A stretch of DNA of 64,000 nucleotides, taken from contig NZ_BAAAKI010000002.1 in the NCBI RefSeq assembly GCF_039527675.1, forward strand, positions 124,001 to 188,000, read 5' to 3'. This DNA comes from Luteococcus sanguinis (GTDB lineage Bacteria; Actinomycetota; Actinomycetes; Propionibacteriales; Propionibacteriaceae). A model generated the notes under the pieces. The model was not told the origin of the DNA. It was given only the letters and a program-made list of their open reading frames with translations, and made no database searches. This document shows, in pieces, positions 17,017 through 26,966 of the stretch; within the stretch, counting starts at the first letter, position 1; each line of letters starts with the position of its first letter. Position numbers and translations under genes: made by a program.

Positions 17017-17571
17017 GTGGCAACCAAGATTCGTCTGAAGCGTCTCGGCAAGATCCGCTCGCCGCACTACCGCATCGTCGTCATGGACTCGCGCACCAAG
17101 CGCGACGGTCGTGCGATCGAGGAGATCGGCATCTACCACCCCAAGAATGACCCCTCGGTCATCCAGGTGAACTCCGAGCGTGCGCAGTACTGGCTGAGCG
17201 TGGGCGCCCAGCCGACCGAGGCCGTCGTCGCCATCTTCAAGCGTTCCGGCGACTGGCAGAAGTTCACCGGCGACACCTCGCCGTCGGGCATCGACCCGCA
17301 GCCCGAGAAGGCCGACAAGATCGCGCGCTTCAACGCCGCGCTGGCCGAGGCTGACGACGCCCCCAAGGCTGACGCCATCACCAAGAAGGCTCCCAAGGCC
17401 GACGAGGCTGCCAAGGCTGACGAGGCTGCCAAGGCTGACGAGGCCGAGGCGAAGGTCGACGACCAGGCCGCCGAGCCCGAGGTCTCCGCCGAGGCTCCGG
17501 CCGAGGGCGATGCCGAGGTGGTCGAGGCTGCCGAGGCTGAGAAGGCCGACGAGACCCAGGTCGACGCCTGA
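17017..17571 (+). CDS. rpsP: Ribosomal protein bS16 with a long acidic-basic tail
   Basis: bS16 is a small-subunit assembly protein. The first ~85 residues are the conserved domain (VATKIRLKRLGKIRSPHYR..., VNSERAQYWLSVGAQPTE). The total of 184 residues is about twice the minimal family length because of a low-complexity C-terminal tail made of Lys-Ala-Asp-Glu-Ala repeats (17395-17445 has near-identical 18-base units) and Glu/Ala-rich sequence. Tails of this kind are common in actinobacterial bS16. GTG 17017 has AGGAGA about 9 bases upstream. The stop shares a base with the khpA start (TGATG), so the two are coupled. Confidence 0.95.
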   Translation: MATKIRLKRLGKIRSPHYRIVVMDSRTKRDGRAIEEIGIYHPKNDPSVIQVNSERAQYWLSVGAQPTEAVVAIFKRSGDWQKFTGDTSPSGIDPQPEKADKIARFNAALAEADDAPKADAITKKAPKADEAAKADEAAKADEAEAKVDDQAAEPEVSAEAPAEGDAEVVEAAEAEKADETQVDA

Positions 17572-17837
17572 TGCTCGCCGACGCACTGGAGCACCTCGTC
17601 CGCGGCATCGTCGGCACTCCCGACGATGTTGTCGTCAAGGACAAGGACCTCCGCCGCGGACGCCTGCTCGAGGTTCGCGTGAATCCCGAGGACATCGGCA
17701 AGGTCATCGGTCGTCAGGGTCGCACCGCTTCGGCGCTGCGCACCGTGGTGGCCGCGCTGGCCGGTCGCGAGTCGGTTCGCGTCGACTTCGTCGACGTCGA
17801 CCGCCGCAGCACCGGTGGCCGCGGATTCCGCCGCTGA
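17571..17837 (+). CDS. khpA: KH-domain RNA-binding protein KhpA
   Basis: An 88-residue single KH domain with the RNA-binding GxxG loop in IGRQGRTA. KhpA proteins bind RNA, often with KhpB, and influence cell envelope growth and ribosome-related RNAs. Position between rpsP and rimM is the conserved actinobacterial arrangement. Starts one base inside the rpsP stop. Followed at once by a strong terminator hairpin. Confidence 0.93.
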   Translation: MLADALEHLVRGIVGTPDDVVVKDKDLRRGRLLEVRVNPEDIGKVIGRQGRTASALRTVVAALAGRESVRVDFVDVDRRSTGGRGFRR

Positions 17838-17849
17838 CACAGATCCGAC

Positions 17850-17879
17850 GCGCCCCGCACCAGCATCGGTGCGGGGCGC
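17850..17879 (+). terminator. Terminator after khpA
   Basis: A perfect 12-bp GC-rich stem (17850-17861 with 17868-17879) closes the loop AGCATC. No T tract. It separates rpsP-khpA from rimM-trmD even though all four point the same way. Confidence 0.7.
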
Positions 17880-17946
17880 CGTCGTGTCCACACCTGCACG
17901 ATGCGGCGCGGGTGCACCCATCCACACACATGAGAGGCTGGCGGGC

Positions 17947-18519
17947 ATGAGCCTGGAAGAAGTCGTCGTCGGGGCGGTGGGCAAGGCCCACGGGCTGCGG
18001 GGGGATGTCGCGATCGACGTCCGCACCGATGAGCCGGAGCGTCGTTTTGCTGACGGGGCCGTGCTCCGCGCCGAGGGCGATGCCCGAGGCACGCTCACCA
18101 TCGCGTCCACCCGCTGGCACTCCGGACGACTGCTCGCCCGTTTCGTCGAGGCCAACGACCGTACGGCCGTCGAGCAACTCCGCGGTGTGGTCCTTGTGGT
18201 CGACGTCCCCTCCGACGAGGTGCCCGAGGACGAGGACGAGTACTACGACCGTCAGCTCATCGGCCTGGACGTGCTGGCTGCCGACGGCACCCGCGTCGGT
18301 GAGGTGACCGAGGTGATCCACCTGCCGGTGCAGGACGCGCTCGTGGTGCGCACCACGGACGGGGAACGTTTGATTCCATTCGTTGCGGCGCTGGTGCCGG
18401 ATGTCGATCTGAAGGCAGGAACCTGCACTTTGGCCGATGTGCGCGGCCTGCTGGACGACGAGGCCGAGGTCGCCGGCCCCGATGAGCCGGTTGACGGCGC
18501 CGCCGAGGTCGAGGCCTGA
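17947..18519 (+). CDS. rimM: Ribosome maturation factor RimM
   Basis: A 190-residue 30S assembly factor that binds uS19 near the 16S 3' major domain. N-terminal beta barrel starts VVVGAVGKAHGLRGDVAIDV; the C-terminal PRC-barrel part contains EYYDRQLIGLDV and LIPFVAALVPDVD. Start at ATG 17947; a GAGGCT box lies 7 bases upstream, resembling the leaderless arrangement, and no ribosome site is obvious. The tail is acidic. Its stop shares a base with the trmD start. Confidence 0.94.
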   Translation: MSLEEVVVGAVGKAHGLRGDVAIDVRTDEPERRFADGAVLRAEGDARGTLTIASTRWHSGRLLARFVEANDRTAVEQLRGVVLVVDVPSDEVPEDEDEYYDRQLIGLDVLAADGTRVGEVTEVIHLPVQDALVVRTTDGERLIPFVAALVPDVDLKAGTCTLADVRGLLDDEAEVAGPDEPVDGAAEVEA

Positions 18520-19247
18520 TGGGCCCCCGGATGCGCATCGACGTCATCTCGATCTTCCCTGACTACTTCGCACCGCTGCAGCTCTCCCTGGTGGGCAAGG
18601 CGATCGCCTCCGGTCTGCTGGAAGTGGGGGTCCATGACCTGCGGCGTTGGACGCACGACCGGCACAACACCACCGACGACACCCCCTACGGCGGGGGTGC
18701 CGGCATGGTGATGAAGCCCGAACCATGGGGTGAGGCGCTCGACGAGATGCTGGACGCATCCACCGACGACGCGTCCATCGCGCCGCCAACGCTGGTGGTC
18801 CCGAGCCCGTCCGGCGTCCCCTTCACGCAACAGATTGCCTACGAGCTCAGTGAACTGCGCCACCTGGTCTTCGCCTGCGGACGCTATGAGGGCATCGACC
18901 ACCGGGTGATCGGCCACGCGGGCACCCGGATGCCAGTGCGCGAGCTGAGCTTGGGCGACTACGTCCTGAATGGGGGAGAGGTCGCCGCACTGGCCTTCAT
19001 TGAGGCCACGGTCCGGCTCATCCCCGGTGTCATCGGCAACCCGGCGTCGCTGACCGAGGAGTCCCATTCCGAGGGCCAGGACGGGCTGCTGGAGTACCCC
19101 GTGTACACCAAGCCGCCGTCGTGGCGGGGGCTGGACGTCCCCGACGTCCTGTTGAGCGGACATCATGCCCGCATCGCCGCCTGGCGCCGCGACCAGGCCC
19201 TCGAGTTGACCCGTCTTCGTCGGCCCGACCTCCTGTCGGGGGAATGA
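18519..19247 (+). CDS. trmD: tRNA (guanine37-N1)-methyltransferase TrmD
   Basis: A 242-residue SPOUT-class enzyme that uses S-adenosylmethionine to methylate G37 next to the anticodon and so prevent +1 frameshifting. Family marks are IDVISIFPDYF at the N-terminus, DDTPYGGGAGMVM, the trefoil-knot stretch CGRYEGIDHRV and SLGDYVLNGGE, and LLSGHHARI. It begins in a TGATG overlap with rimM; ATG 18531 is a possible shorter start. Downstream (19248-19419) is unusually AT-rich for this window and belongs to the sdh promoter region. Confidence 0.96.
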   Translation: MGPRMRIDVISIFPDYFAPLQLSLVGKAIASGLLEVGVHDLRRWTHDRHNTTDDTPYGGGAGMVMKPEPWGEALDEMLDASTDDASIAPPTLVVPSPSGVPFTQQIAYELSELRHLVFACGRYEGIDHRVIGHAGTRMPVRELSLGDYVLNGGEVAALAFIEATVRLIPGVIGNPASLTEESHSEGQDGLLEYPVYTKPPSWRGLDVPDVLLSGHHARIAAWRRDQALELTRLRRPDLLSGE

Positions 19248-19419
19248 ACCGGGCAGGGGCGATCAGCGTCTTTTGCAACGGTTTTATTTCGCTTCAACTT
19301 CATGCCGAAAATAGCGGCCAAGCGGGGCGAACGGGCCAGTCATAACGTGTTGGCGGTGCTATTTCCCATTAAACCCGCGCCACGGGGGGACCGGGTGCAC
19401 AACGCCGCGCGAACCCGTC

Positions 19420-19425
19420 TAGGGT
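19420..19425 (+). promoter_or_regulatory. -10 box of a leaderless sdhCAB promoter
   Basis: TAGGGT is followed by exactly 7 bases and the GTG at 19433. The 172 bases upstream are comparatively A+T-rich (for example 19268-19290), a likely place for regulators, but I cannot name a site. Confidence 0.55.
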
Positions 19426-19432
19426 GTTACTC

Positions 19433-20139
19433 GTGGCGACTACTCTCACTACTCATCAAAGAGCGGTCCGATCCACTGTCGCGAAGAAGGCCATCATGGC
19501 CATCACGGGGCTGTGTCTGATCGGCTTCCTGCTCATGCACATGTTCGGCAACTCCAAGTTGCTGCTTCCCGACGACGGCAAGGAGTTCAACGAGTACGCG
19601 CACTACCTGCGCCACTTGTTGTACCCGATCATGCCGCCGTACCTGTTCCTCTGGCTCTTCCGCATCTTCCTGCTGGTGTGCCTCGTCCTCCACATGTGGT
19701 CGGCGTTCGAGCTGAGCGGCCGCAAGTCCCGCAATGTCGGGGGAGCACGGTACGCGAACACCAAGCACATGGAGAGCTCCTACGCGGCGCGCACCATGAT
19801 GATGTCCGGCCCGATCCTGCTGCTCGGCCTCATCCTGCACCTGCTGCAGTACACGGCCCAGGTGTTGAAGGTGGGCTACTCCGACACCAACACCGAGCCG
19901 TTCACCCGCGTCATGCTGGCCTACCAGGAATGGTGGGTGTGGCTGGCCTACGTCATCTTCATGGCAGCCGTCTGCATGCACGTCTACCACGGCTTCGCGA
20001 GCGCCTTCTTCACCTTGGGTGCCAATACCAGTGCGAAGGCCCGTTCGGTGCTGAAGGGGCTGTCGGCGCTGATCGCGGTTCTGCTGTTCGTCGGCTTCCT
20101 CATCCCGCCGACGCTGATTCTGCTGGGAGTGATTGGATA

Positions 20140-20140
<1 letters not shown>
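19433..20140 (+). CDS. sdhC: Succinate dehydrogenase cytochrome b subunit
   Basis: A 235-residue membrane anchor of the single-subunit cytochrome b558 type, with five hydrophobic helices and conserved His in or near them (HMFG, LHMWSAF, LHLLQY, MHVYHG) that would ligate haems. It docks SdhA/SdhB and passes electrons between succinate and (mena)quinone. The start is GTG 19433, 7 bases after a TAGGGT box; the in-frame GTG at 19424 overlaps that box and is rejected. Its TAA overlaps the sdhA ATG. Confidence 0.92.
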
Positions 20141-22235
<2,095 letters not shown>

Positions 22236-22239
<4 letters not shown>

Positions 22240-22985
22240 AGGTTACGCTTCGCATCTGGCGTCAGGCCGGCCCTGACGCACAGGGCCAGTTGGTCAGCTA
22301 CCCCCTCGAGGGGGTCAGTGAGGACATGTCCTTCTTGGAGATGCTCGACCTGCTCAACGAGAAACTCACGATGGATGGTGTCGAGCCGGTCGCGTTCGAC
22401 CATGACTGCCGTGAGGGCATCTGCGGCACGTGTGGCGTCGTCATCAACGGTGTCGCGCACGGTGGCCAGCACACGACCACCTGCCAGCTGCACATGCGCT
22501 CCTTCGCGGATGGTGCCGTGATCGACATCGAGCCCTGGAAGGCCGGCGCATTCCCGGTCATCAAGGACCTCGTCGTCGACCGCTCGGCCTTCGATCGGAT
22601 CATCCAGTCGGGAGGCTTCATCTCGGCGAACACCGGTTCAGCTCCGGACGCACACGCGACCCCGGCGCCGAAGCGCGAGGCAGACATCGCCTTCGACAAC
22701 GCCACCTGTATCGGTTGCGGCGCCTGCGTGGCGGCGTGCCCGAACGGCTCGGCGATGCTGTTCACCTCGGCGAAGATCACCCACCTGGCCATGCTTCCGC
22801 AGGGTCAGCCGGAGCGGTACAGCCGTGTGAAGTCGATGGTTGCCCAGCATGACTCCGAGGGCTTCGGTGCGTGCACCAACATCGGCGAGTGCGCCCAGGT
22901 CTGCCCCAAGGGCATTCCGCTGGCATCGATCAGCCAGCTGAACCGCGAGCTGATCAAGTCGCTCTTCAAGGGCGACGGCAAGTGA
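22236..22985 (+). CDS. sdhB: Succinate dehydrogenase iron-sulfur subunit
   Basis: A 249-residue electron-transfer subunit. The plant-type 2Fe-2S site is CREGICGTCGV plus a later Cys (TTTCQLH); the C-terminal clusters are in CIGCGACVAACPNGS and CTNIGECAQVCPKGI. The start is GTG 22236, which overlaps the sdhA stop, with GAGGAG about 6 bases upstream. It ends the sdhCAB operon and is followed by a strong terminator. Confidence 0.95.
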
Positions 22986-22994
22986 GCCGGTAGC

Positions 22995-23088
22995 CACAGC
23001 CACACGGCGAGGGGCCGGACGGNNNNNNNNNNNNNNNNNNNNNNNNNNNNNNNNCGTCCGGCCCCTCGTCTGTCTGTGTGTGGCTGTG
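22995..23088. terminator. Large terminator hairpin interrupted by an N run
   Basis: The inner arms 23008-23021 and 23055-23069 are complementary (GGGGCCGGACG against CGTCCGGCCCC), and outer arms 22995-23005 and 23078-23088 are perfect reverse complements as well. The N run 23023-23054 sits in the loop. It lies between sdhB and the convergent anti-sigma-like gene and may stop transcription from both sides. Confidence 0.7.
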
Positions 23089-23098
23089 ATCTGTGTGC

Positions 23099-24169
23099 TC
23101 AGCCTTGGGCAAGCAGGCGGGCGATGGCCGAGGCCTGGGCGGCCATCGAGCACTGCGGCGCGTCGGTGCCGGCATCTGGGAGGCAGGTGTGGTCCTGGCC
23201 GGTGGTGAACAGCGAGAGGATCACCATCCGGTTGTCAACGGTGATGATGGTGACGTCGTTGAACTGTGCCTCATCGCCGGAGGCGGGGGCCAGGGTGACG
23301 AGGCGGTAGCTGGCATTGGTGTCGGCGTCGTCGACACCAGCGCCGGTGACTGGGAACTCGGTGGCCGGAGTCACATCCAGGGTGTAGCCCGAGGGCGGGA
23401 CGATCGTCTTCGCGCAATCCTTGAAGTATTGCCGATAGGTGCCGCGCGCGGCCGCGGCCTGGGAGGTGGTCTCGAACTGGAGGATGGCCGCGTATCCCGT
23501 CCCCGCACCCGAATAGGAGCGCACCAGGGTCTGCTGCTGGCCATGTGCGAGGGTCTGCTCACAGGCAGTCAGCGGTGACTGGAGTTGGCTGACCGCTTCC
23601 GAGCCGATGGCGTCCGATCCCGTGACCGTCATGTCGCCTGGGGCGTTGAAGTAGAACAGGTCGGTTCCGGGCAGGTTGGCCGCCGAGAGTGCACCAGGGG
23701 CGACGGACGTGGCTGTGGATGCGCCGGTTGCAGGGGTGGACGCCACGGTGCTGCTCGCGGCCGGTGTCCCGGTGGGCGCTGTGCCGGAGGTCGTCGCCAC
23801 CGGTGTGGTCGTCGCTGGCGTCGAAGTAACGGGCATCGACGGCTGCGAGGAGGCGGTGGCCGTCGGGATGGAGGGTGCCGTCGTCGGGGCCGGGCTGGCG
23901 GTTGCCGAGCTGCCCACGTCCACCGAGCGTCCCGTGGTGGGCGATTGGCCGTTGTCGTTGAGCTGGACGAATGCCGTGCCGCCCAGCAGGGTGAGCCCCA
24001 CTGCAGCCCCGGCGATGCCCATCCGACGCTTCGTCCGGCGGTGCTCTGCGAGTTGGCGCACCGTTGCGGCGGGCAGGGGGTCGACGGCGTCGAAGGTGTC
24101 CTCGGAGAACCGGCGGAACAGTTCGTCGGTGGACGCCTCCAACTGGTCGAGGTCATCATGGTCGGTCAT
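23099..24169 (-). CDS. Membrane-anchored protein with Thr/Ser/Pro-rich stalk, probable sigma-factor partner
   Basis: A 356-residue single-pass protein: an acidic cytoplasmic N-terminus (about 1-62), one membrane helix (about 66-86, MGIAGAAVGLTLLGGTAFV), a long Ala/Thr/Ser/Pro stalk (about 95-175) and an extracellular domain with four or so Cys (residues after 200). I do not recognise the outer domain. It lies 154 bases after a sigma-70-family gene on the same strand, the usual place for an anti-sigma factor, and its N-terminal region is the right size for one, but no zinc-type ASD motif is seen. ATG 24169 has a perfect GGAGGTG 4 bases upstream. Function is therefore an inference from context. 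Confidence 0.65.
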   Translation of the reverse strand: MTDHDDLDQLEASTDELFRRFSEDTFDAVDPLPAATVRQLAEHRRTKRRMGIAGAAVGLTLLGGTAFVQLNDNGQSPTTGRSVDVGSSATASPAPTTAPSIPTATASSQPSMPVTSTPATTTPVATTSGTAPTGTPAASSTVASTPATGASTATSVAPGALSAANLPGTDLFYFNAPGDMTVTGSDAIGSEAVSQLQSPLTACEQTLAHGQQQTLVRSYSGAGTGYAAILQFETTSQAAAARGTYRQYFKDCAKTIVPPSGYTLDVTPATEFPVTGAGVDDADTNASYRLVTLAPASGDEAQFNDVTIITVDNRMVILSLFTTGQDHTCLPDAGTDAPQCSMAAQASAIARLLAQG

Positions 24170-24323
24170 CGGGCACCTCCTTGCTCTTGTGGTCGGGCGG
24201 GCTGTTCGCCCAGTGCTGGCCCTTGGTCTACGCCCGGGCAGGCGGTGCGGTTGCATTGATCTGGGACTTTCCGGAACGAATTCTGGGAACTCCCTGCCGA
24301 GATCCGGCCCTGCCGCGGCGCGC

Positions 24324-24806
24324 TCATCGTCCCGGGTCTCCCATCACCTTGGCCAGCGCAGCCCGGCCACGGGAGAGGCGGGCCTTCACCGTCCCAGCAG
24401 GCGCACCGACCTCGGCGGCGATCTCGTCCACGGACAGGTCGCACAGGTGGTAGAGCACGATCGCCCGGCGCTGGTCCTCCGGGATCTGCTGCAGGGCCCG
24501 CTCGAGCGCGACCCTGGTGGGGTCGGGTTCGGCGGGGCTGCGGTCCTCCAGTGCGCGGTCGGGCTGGCGCATTCCCCGCGTGGCGCGACGCCACCGGCTG
24601 ACGGCCAGTCGGTAGGCCACGGTTCGCACCCAGGCCTCGGGATACTGCTCCTCGTCCAGTTGTTGGCGCTTGTCCCAAGCCCGGACGAAGGCCTCCTGGG
24701 TGCAGTCCTGGGCTTCGGCGAGGTTTCCGCACATGGCCCGGATCTGCGCCACGACGCGAGGGAAGGACGCAGCGTAGAACGCGTCGAAGGCCTCCTCGCT
24801 CATCAC
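24324..24806 (-). CDS. RNA polymerase sigma-70-family (ECF-type) sigma factor
   Basis: A 160-residue sigma factor made only of regions 2 and 4. Region 2 includes AQDCTQEAFVRAWDKR and EAWVRTVAYRLAVSRWRR; region 4 has PEDQRRAIVLYHLCDLSVDEIAAEVGAPAGTVKARLSRGRAAL with the helix-turn-helix. The start is GTG 24806 or the adjacent ATG 24803. The gene downstream on the same strand encodes a membrane protein that may hold the sigma factor inactive. Target genes are unknown; a possible autoregulatory promoter lies at 24837-24864. Confidence 0.88.
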   Translation of the reverse strand: MMSEEAFDAFYAASFPRVVAQIRAMCGNLAEAQDCTQEAFVRAWDKRQQLDEEQYPEAWVRTVAYRLAVSRWRRATRGMRQPDRALEDRSPAEPDPTRVALERALQQIPEDQRRAIVLYHLCDLSVDEIAAEVGAPAGTVKARLSRGRAALAKVMGDPGR

Positions 24807-24836
24807 ATGGCCATTCTTGCCACAATCGGGGTCATC

Positions 24837-24864
24837 CGTCCGATTTCACCCCGAGGCCGGTTCC
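24837..24864 (-). promoter_or_regulatory. Possible ECF-type promoter for the sigma-factor operon
   Basis: On the minus strand GGAACC (24864-24859) is separated by 16 bases from CGGACG (24842-24837). The GGAAC-N16-CGNC layout resembles ECF promoters and would allow autoregulation. The match is by eye; the region also lies against the divergent rplS promoter. Confidence 0.35.
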
Positions 24865-24904
24865 GTGGCAGAATCAACAGCTGTTGCTCTGCGCCGTCGG
24901 CTCC

Positions 24905-24971
24905 TGCCACAGGGGGATCGTCCGGGGACATGGAGCCATCCACACCAGACATCACGAGGTGACCTGTGGCA
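24905..24971 (+). promoter_or_regulatory. Structured leader of rplS
   Basis: TGCCACAGG (24905-24913) and CCTGTGGCA (24963-24971) are a perfect 9-bp inverted repeat enclosing about 50 bases, ending 18 bases before the rplS ATG. A -10-like CAGAAT is at 24869-24874. Ribosomal-protein leaders often bind their own product, but no bL19-binding motif can be asserted from this sequence. Confidence 0.45.
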
Positions 24972-24988
24972 CCGGCGAGGAAACCAGA

Positions 24989-25336
24989 ATGCATCAGCTG
25001 ATCCAGGAGCTCGACAAGGCTTCGCTGCGTACCGACATCCCCGAGTTCCGTGCGGGTGACTCCGTCAAGGTGCACGTGAAGGTCGTCGAGGGCAACCGTT
25101 CCCGTGTCCAGGTCTTTGCTGGCGTCGTCATCGCCCGCAATGCCGGTGGCATCCAGGAGGCGTTCACCGTCCGCAAGGTGAGCTTCGGCACCGGTGTGGA
25201 GCGTACCTTCCCGCTGCACTCCCCGATCATCGAGAAGATCGAGGTCGAGCGTCGCGGTGACGTCCGTCGCGCGAAGCTGTACTACCTGCGTGGCCTGCGC
25301 GGCAAGGCCGCCAAGATCAAGGAGAAGCGCGACTGA
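24989..25336 (+). CDS. rplS: Ribosomal protein bL19
   Basis: A 115-residue large-subunit protein located at the 30S-50S interface. The sequence runs MHQLIQELDKASLRTDIPEF..., with the conserved GDSVKVHVKV, GGIQEAFTVRKVSFGTGVERTFPLHSP and the C-terminal VRRAKLYYLRGLRGKAAKIKEKR. Length is normal. ATG 24989 has GAGGAA 8 bases upstream. Followed by a perfect 14-bp terminator. Confidence 0.96.
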   Translation: MHQLIQELDKASLRTDIPEFRAGDSVKVHVKVVEGNRSRVQVFAGVVIARNAGGIQEAFTVRKVSFGTGVERTFPLHSPIIEKIEVERRGDVRRAKLYYLRGLRGKAAKIKEKRD

Positions 25337-25360
25337 TCGCGTTGCTCCCCACAGAGCACT

Positions 25361-25393
25361 GAATGGCCCCGGCACCCGTTGCCGGGGCCATTC
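25361..25393 (+). terminator. Terminator after rplS
   Basis: A perfect 14-bp stem (25361-25374 with 25380-25393) closes the loop CCCGT. No T tract. Confidence 0.75.
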
Positions 25394-25394
25394 G

Positions 25395-25442
25395 CACGTC
25401 CGGCACCGATCACGTCCGGCACCGAGCACGTCTGGCACCGAT
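25395..25442. repeat. Three 16-base tandem repeats
   Basis: Units CACGTCCGGCACCGAT, CACGTCCGGCACCGAG and CACGTCTGGCACCGAT follow each other without spacers, with a partial fourth unit (CACGCC). They lie between the rplS terminator and a possible -10 box (TATCCT, 25449-25454) of the next gene. Confidence 0.8.
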
Positions 25443-25486
25443 CACGCCTATCCTTGTGCCGGACGACGGTGAGAGGCGGTGTGCGG

Positions 25487-26110
25487 GTGAACCAGACGAA
25501 TCGCTCGCGCCTGCAATTGGCACTCGCCGTGGCGGTGACCGCGCTGGTGGCGCTGGCCTTCCGGCTGTTGGTGGCCAGCCCGTACACCGTCGACACCCGG
25601 GCCATGGAACCCGTCGCCCAACCCGCAGACGTGGTGGTGGGGCTGCGTGGACACGATGTCGAGCGCGGGGACGTGGTGGTCTTCCGCACCCCCAGCGCCT
25701 GGCTGGAGGGCCGTTCCGGAGCAAGCACCACGGTCTCCCGGGTGGTCGGGGAGCCGGGGGACGAGGTTCGCTGCTGCGATGCCCAAGGACGGCTCGTGGT
25801 GAACGGCATCTCCCTGTCGAGCGTTCCGGAGCCTCAGCCCATCTCCTTCCGGGTCGTGGTCGGGCCGGGGCAACTCTTCGTCCGCGGCGACAACCCCGCC
25901 CACAGCGTCGACTCGCGCTGCTTCCTGCACACCCTGGGCCCCGGTGCCCTCGTCCCCGCCGACCAGGTGCGGGCCCGACTCACCACCACCGTCTGGCCCT
26001 TCAACCGTTTGGGCGGGCTGCCGGGAAAGCCGTCGTTCACCACGGCACCTGAAGGACAAGGTGACGTCACCGTGGCCATCGTCGAAGCGGCATCCGACGT
26101 GCCCTGCTGA
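25487..26110 (+). CDS. Signal peptidase I-like paralogue lacking both catalytic residues
   Basis: A 207-residue membrane protein with one N-terminal helix (about 8-26) and an S26-like outer domain. Conserved boxes align with active SPase I, but the nucleophile position in TRAMEP is Ala 39 (codon GCC) instead of Ser, and the general-base position in TVSRVVGEPGD is Ser 84 (TCC) instead of Lys. The structural GDNPAHSVDSR box is retained. The frame is intact and lies directly before the active lepB, so this looks like a maintained pseudoenzyme, perhaps a binding or regulatory partner, rather than decay. Start is placed at GTG 25487 with AGAGG upstream; GTG 25481 is possible. Confidence 0.8.
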   Translation: MNQTNRSRLQLALAVAVTALVALAFRLLVASPYTVDTRAMEPVAQPADVVVGLRGHDVERGDVVVFRTPSAWLEGRSGASTTVSRVVGEPGDEVRCCDAQGRLVVNGISLSSVPEPQPISFRVVVGPGQLFVRGDNPAHSVDSRCFLHTLGPGALVPADQVRARLTTTVWPFNRLGGLPGKPSFTTAPEGQGDVTVAIVEAASDVPC

Positions 26111-26116
26111 GCCCCC

Positions 26117-26122
26117 GTAGAC
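26117..26122 (+). promoter_or_regulatory. Candidate -10 box for lepB
   Basis: TAGACT lies 46 bases before the lepB GTG and just after the stop of the inactive paralogue. It suggests lepB can be transcribed independently. Confidence 0.4.
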
Positions 26123-26168
26123 TGTCCGCTGCCGGGCGGGTGCCCGGGCACCGGAGGAGGCCGTACCC

Positions 26169-26966
26169 GTGACAGACGAGTCCACCAAGCGCATCGACGC
26201 CGACGTCCACCCCACGAGGGCGCGTACGGCCGGCCGGCGTGTCCGCTCGGTGCTGGGCGAGTTGCTCGTCGTCGTGATCGGCGCCTTGATCATCTCGTCA
26301 TTGCTGCGCGCCTTTGTCGGGCAGATGTTCATCATCCCCTCCGGGTCGATGCAGAACACCTTGCAGATCGACGACCGGGTGGTGGTCTCCAAGATCAGCA
26401 CCTACCACCGCGGTGACATCGTCGTCTTCGAGGACCCGGCCAACTGGCTCCAGGAGGAACCCGTCACCCCCTCCGCCGGCCGACGCGTGATGGAACTCAT
26501 CGGGGTGCTCCCGTCGTCGTCCACCAGCCACCTCGTCAAGCGGGTGATCGGCCTGCCCGGTGACCACATCACCTGCTGCGACGACCAGGGGCGGATGAGC
26601 GTCAACGGCAAGGCACTCGACGAGACCGCCTACCTCTACGTCTCCCCGGAGGGTACGCAGTCGCGTCCGTCCGACTTCGACTTCGACGTGGTCGTCCCCG
26701 CGGGACGGATCTTCGTGATGGGCGACCACCGCGACATGTCCGGCGACTCGCGCTGCCACCTGCAGGACATCACCAACGACGGCCAGGTCGAGGGGATGGG
26801 GGCCTTCGTCCCGCAGAGCAAGGTGGTCGGGCCGGTCGTGGCGATCGCGGCACCCTTCGACCGCTGGACGAGGTTCAGCGTCCCTGACACCTTTGCCGAC
26901 GTGCCGGACCCGAGCGCTGCTGCTCCCGAACAGCCGACCGTGAGCGTCACCAACCCCAACTGCTGA
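26169..26966 (+). CDS. lepB: Signal peptidase I
   Basis: A 265-residue serine protease that removes signal peptides on the outer face of the membrane. One membrane helix (about 24-46) is followed by the catalytic Ser 60 in IIPSGSMQNTL, Lys 124 in LVKRVIGLPGD and the structural MGDHRDMSGDSR box, so the Ser-Lys dyad is complete. GTG 26169 has GGAGGAGG 8 bases upstream. The stop shares a base with the rnhB ATG. Confidence 0.95.
   Translation: MTDESTKRIDADVHPTRARTAGRRVRSVLGELLVVVIGALIISSLLRAFVGQMFIIPSGSMQNTLQIDDRVVVSKISTYHRGDIVVFEDPANWLQEEPVTPSAGRRVMELIGVLPSSSTSHLVKRVIGLPGDHITCCDDQGRMSVNGKALDETAYLYVSPEGTQSRPSDFDFDVVVPAGRIFVMGDHRDMSGDSRCHLQDITNDGQVEGMGAFVPQSKVVGPVVAIAAPFDRWTRFSVPDTFADVPDPSAAAPEQPTVSVTNPNC

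Noticed and set aside
25395..25442. CRISPR array.
   Set aside because: The repeats are 16 bases and contiguous, with no spacers and no cas genes.
25487..26110. Second functional signal peptidase, possibly of the Ser-His (ER/SipW) type.
   Set aside because: The base position is Ser, not His, and the nucleophile is Ala, so neither mechanism is possible.
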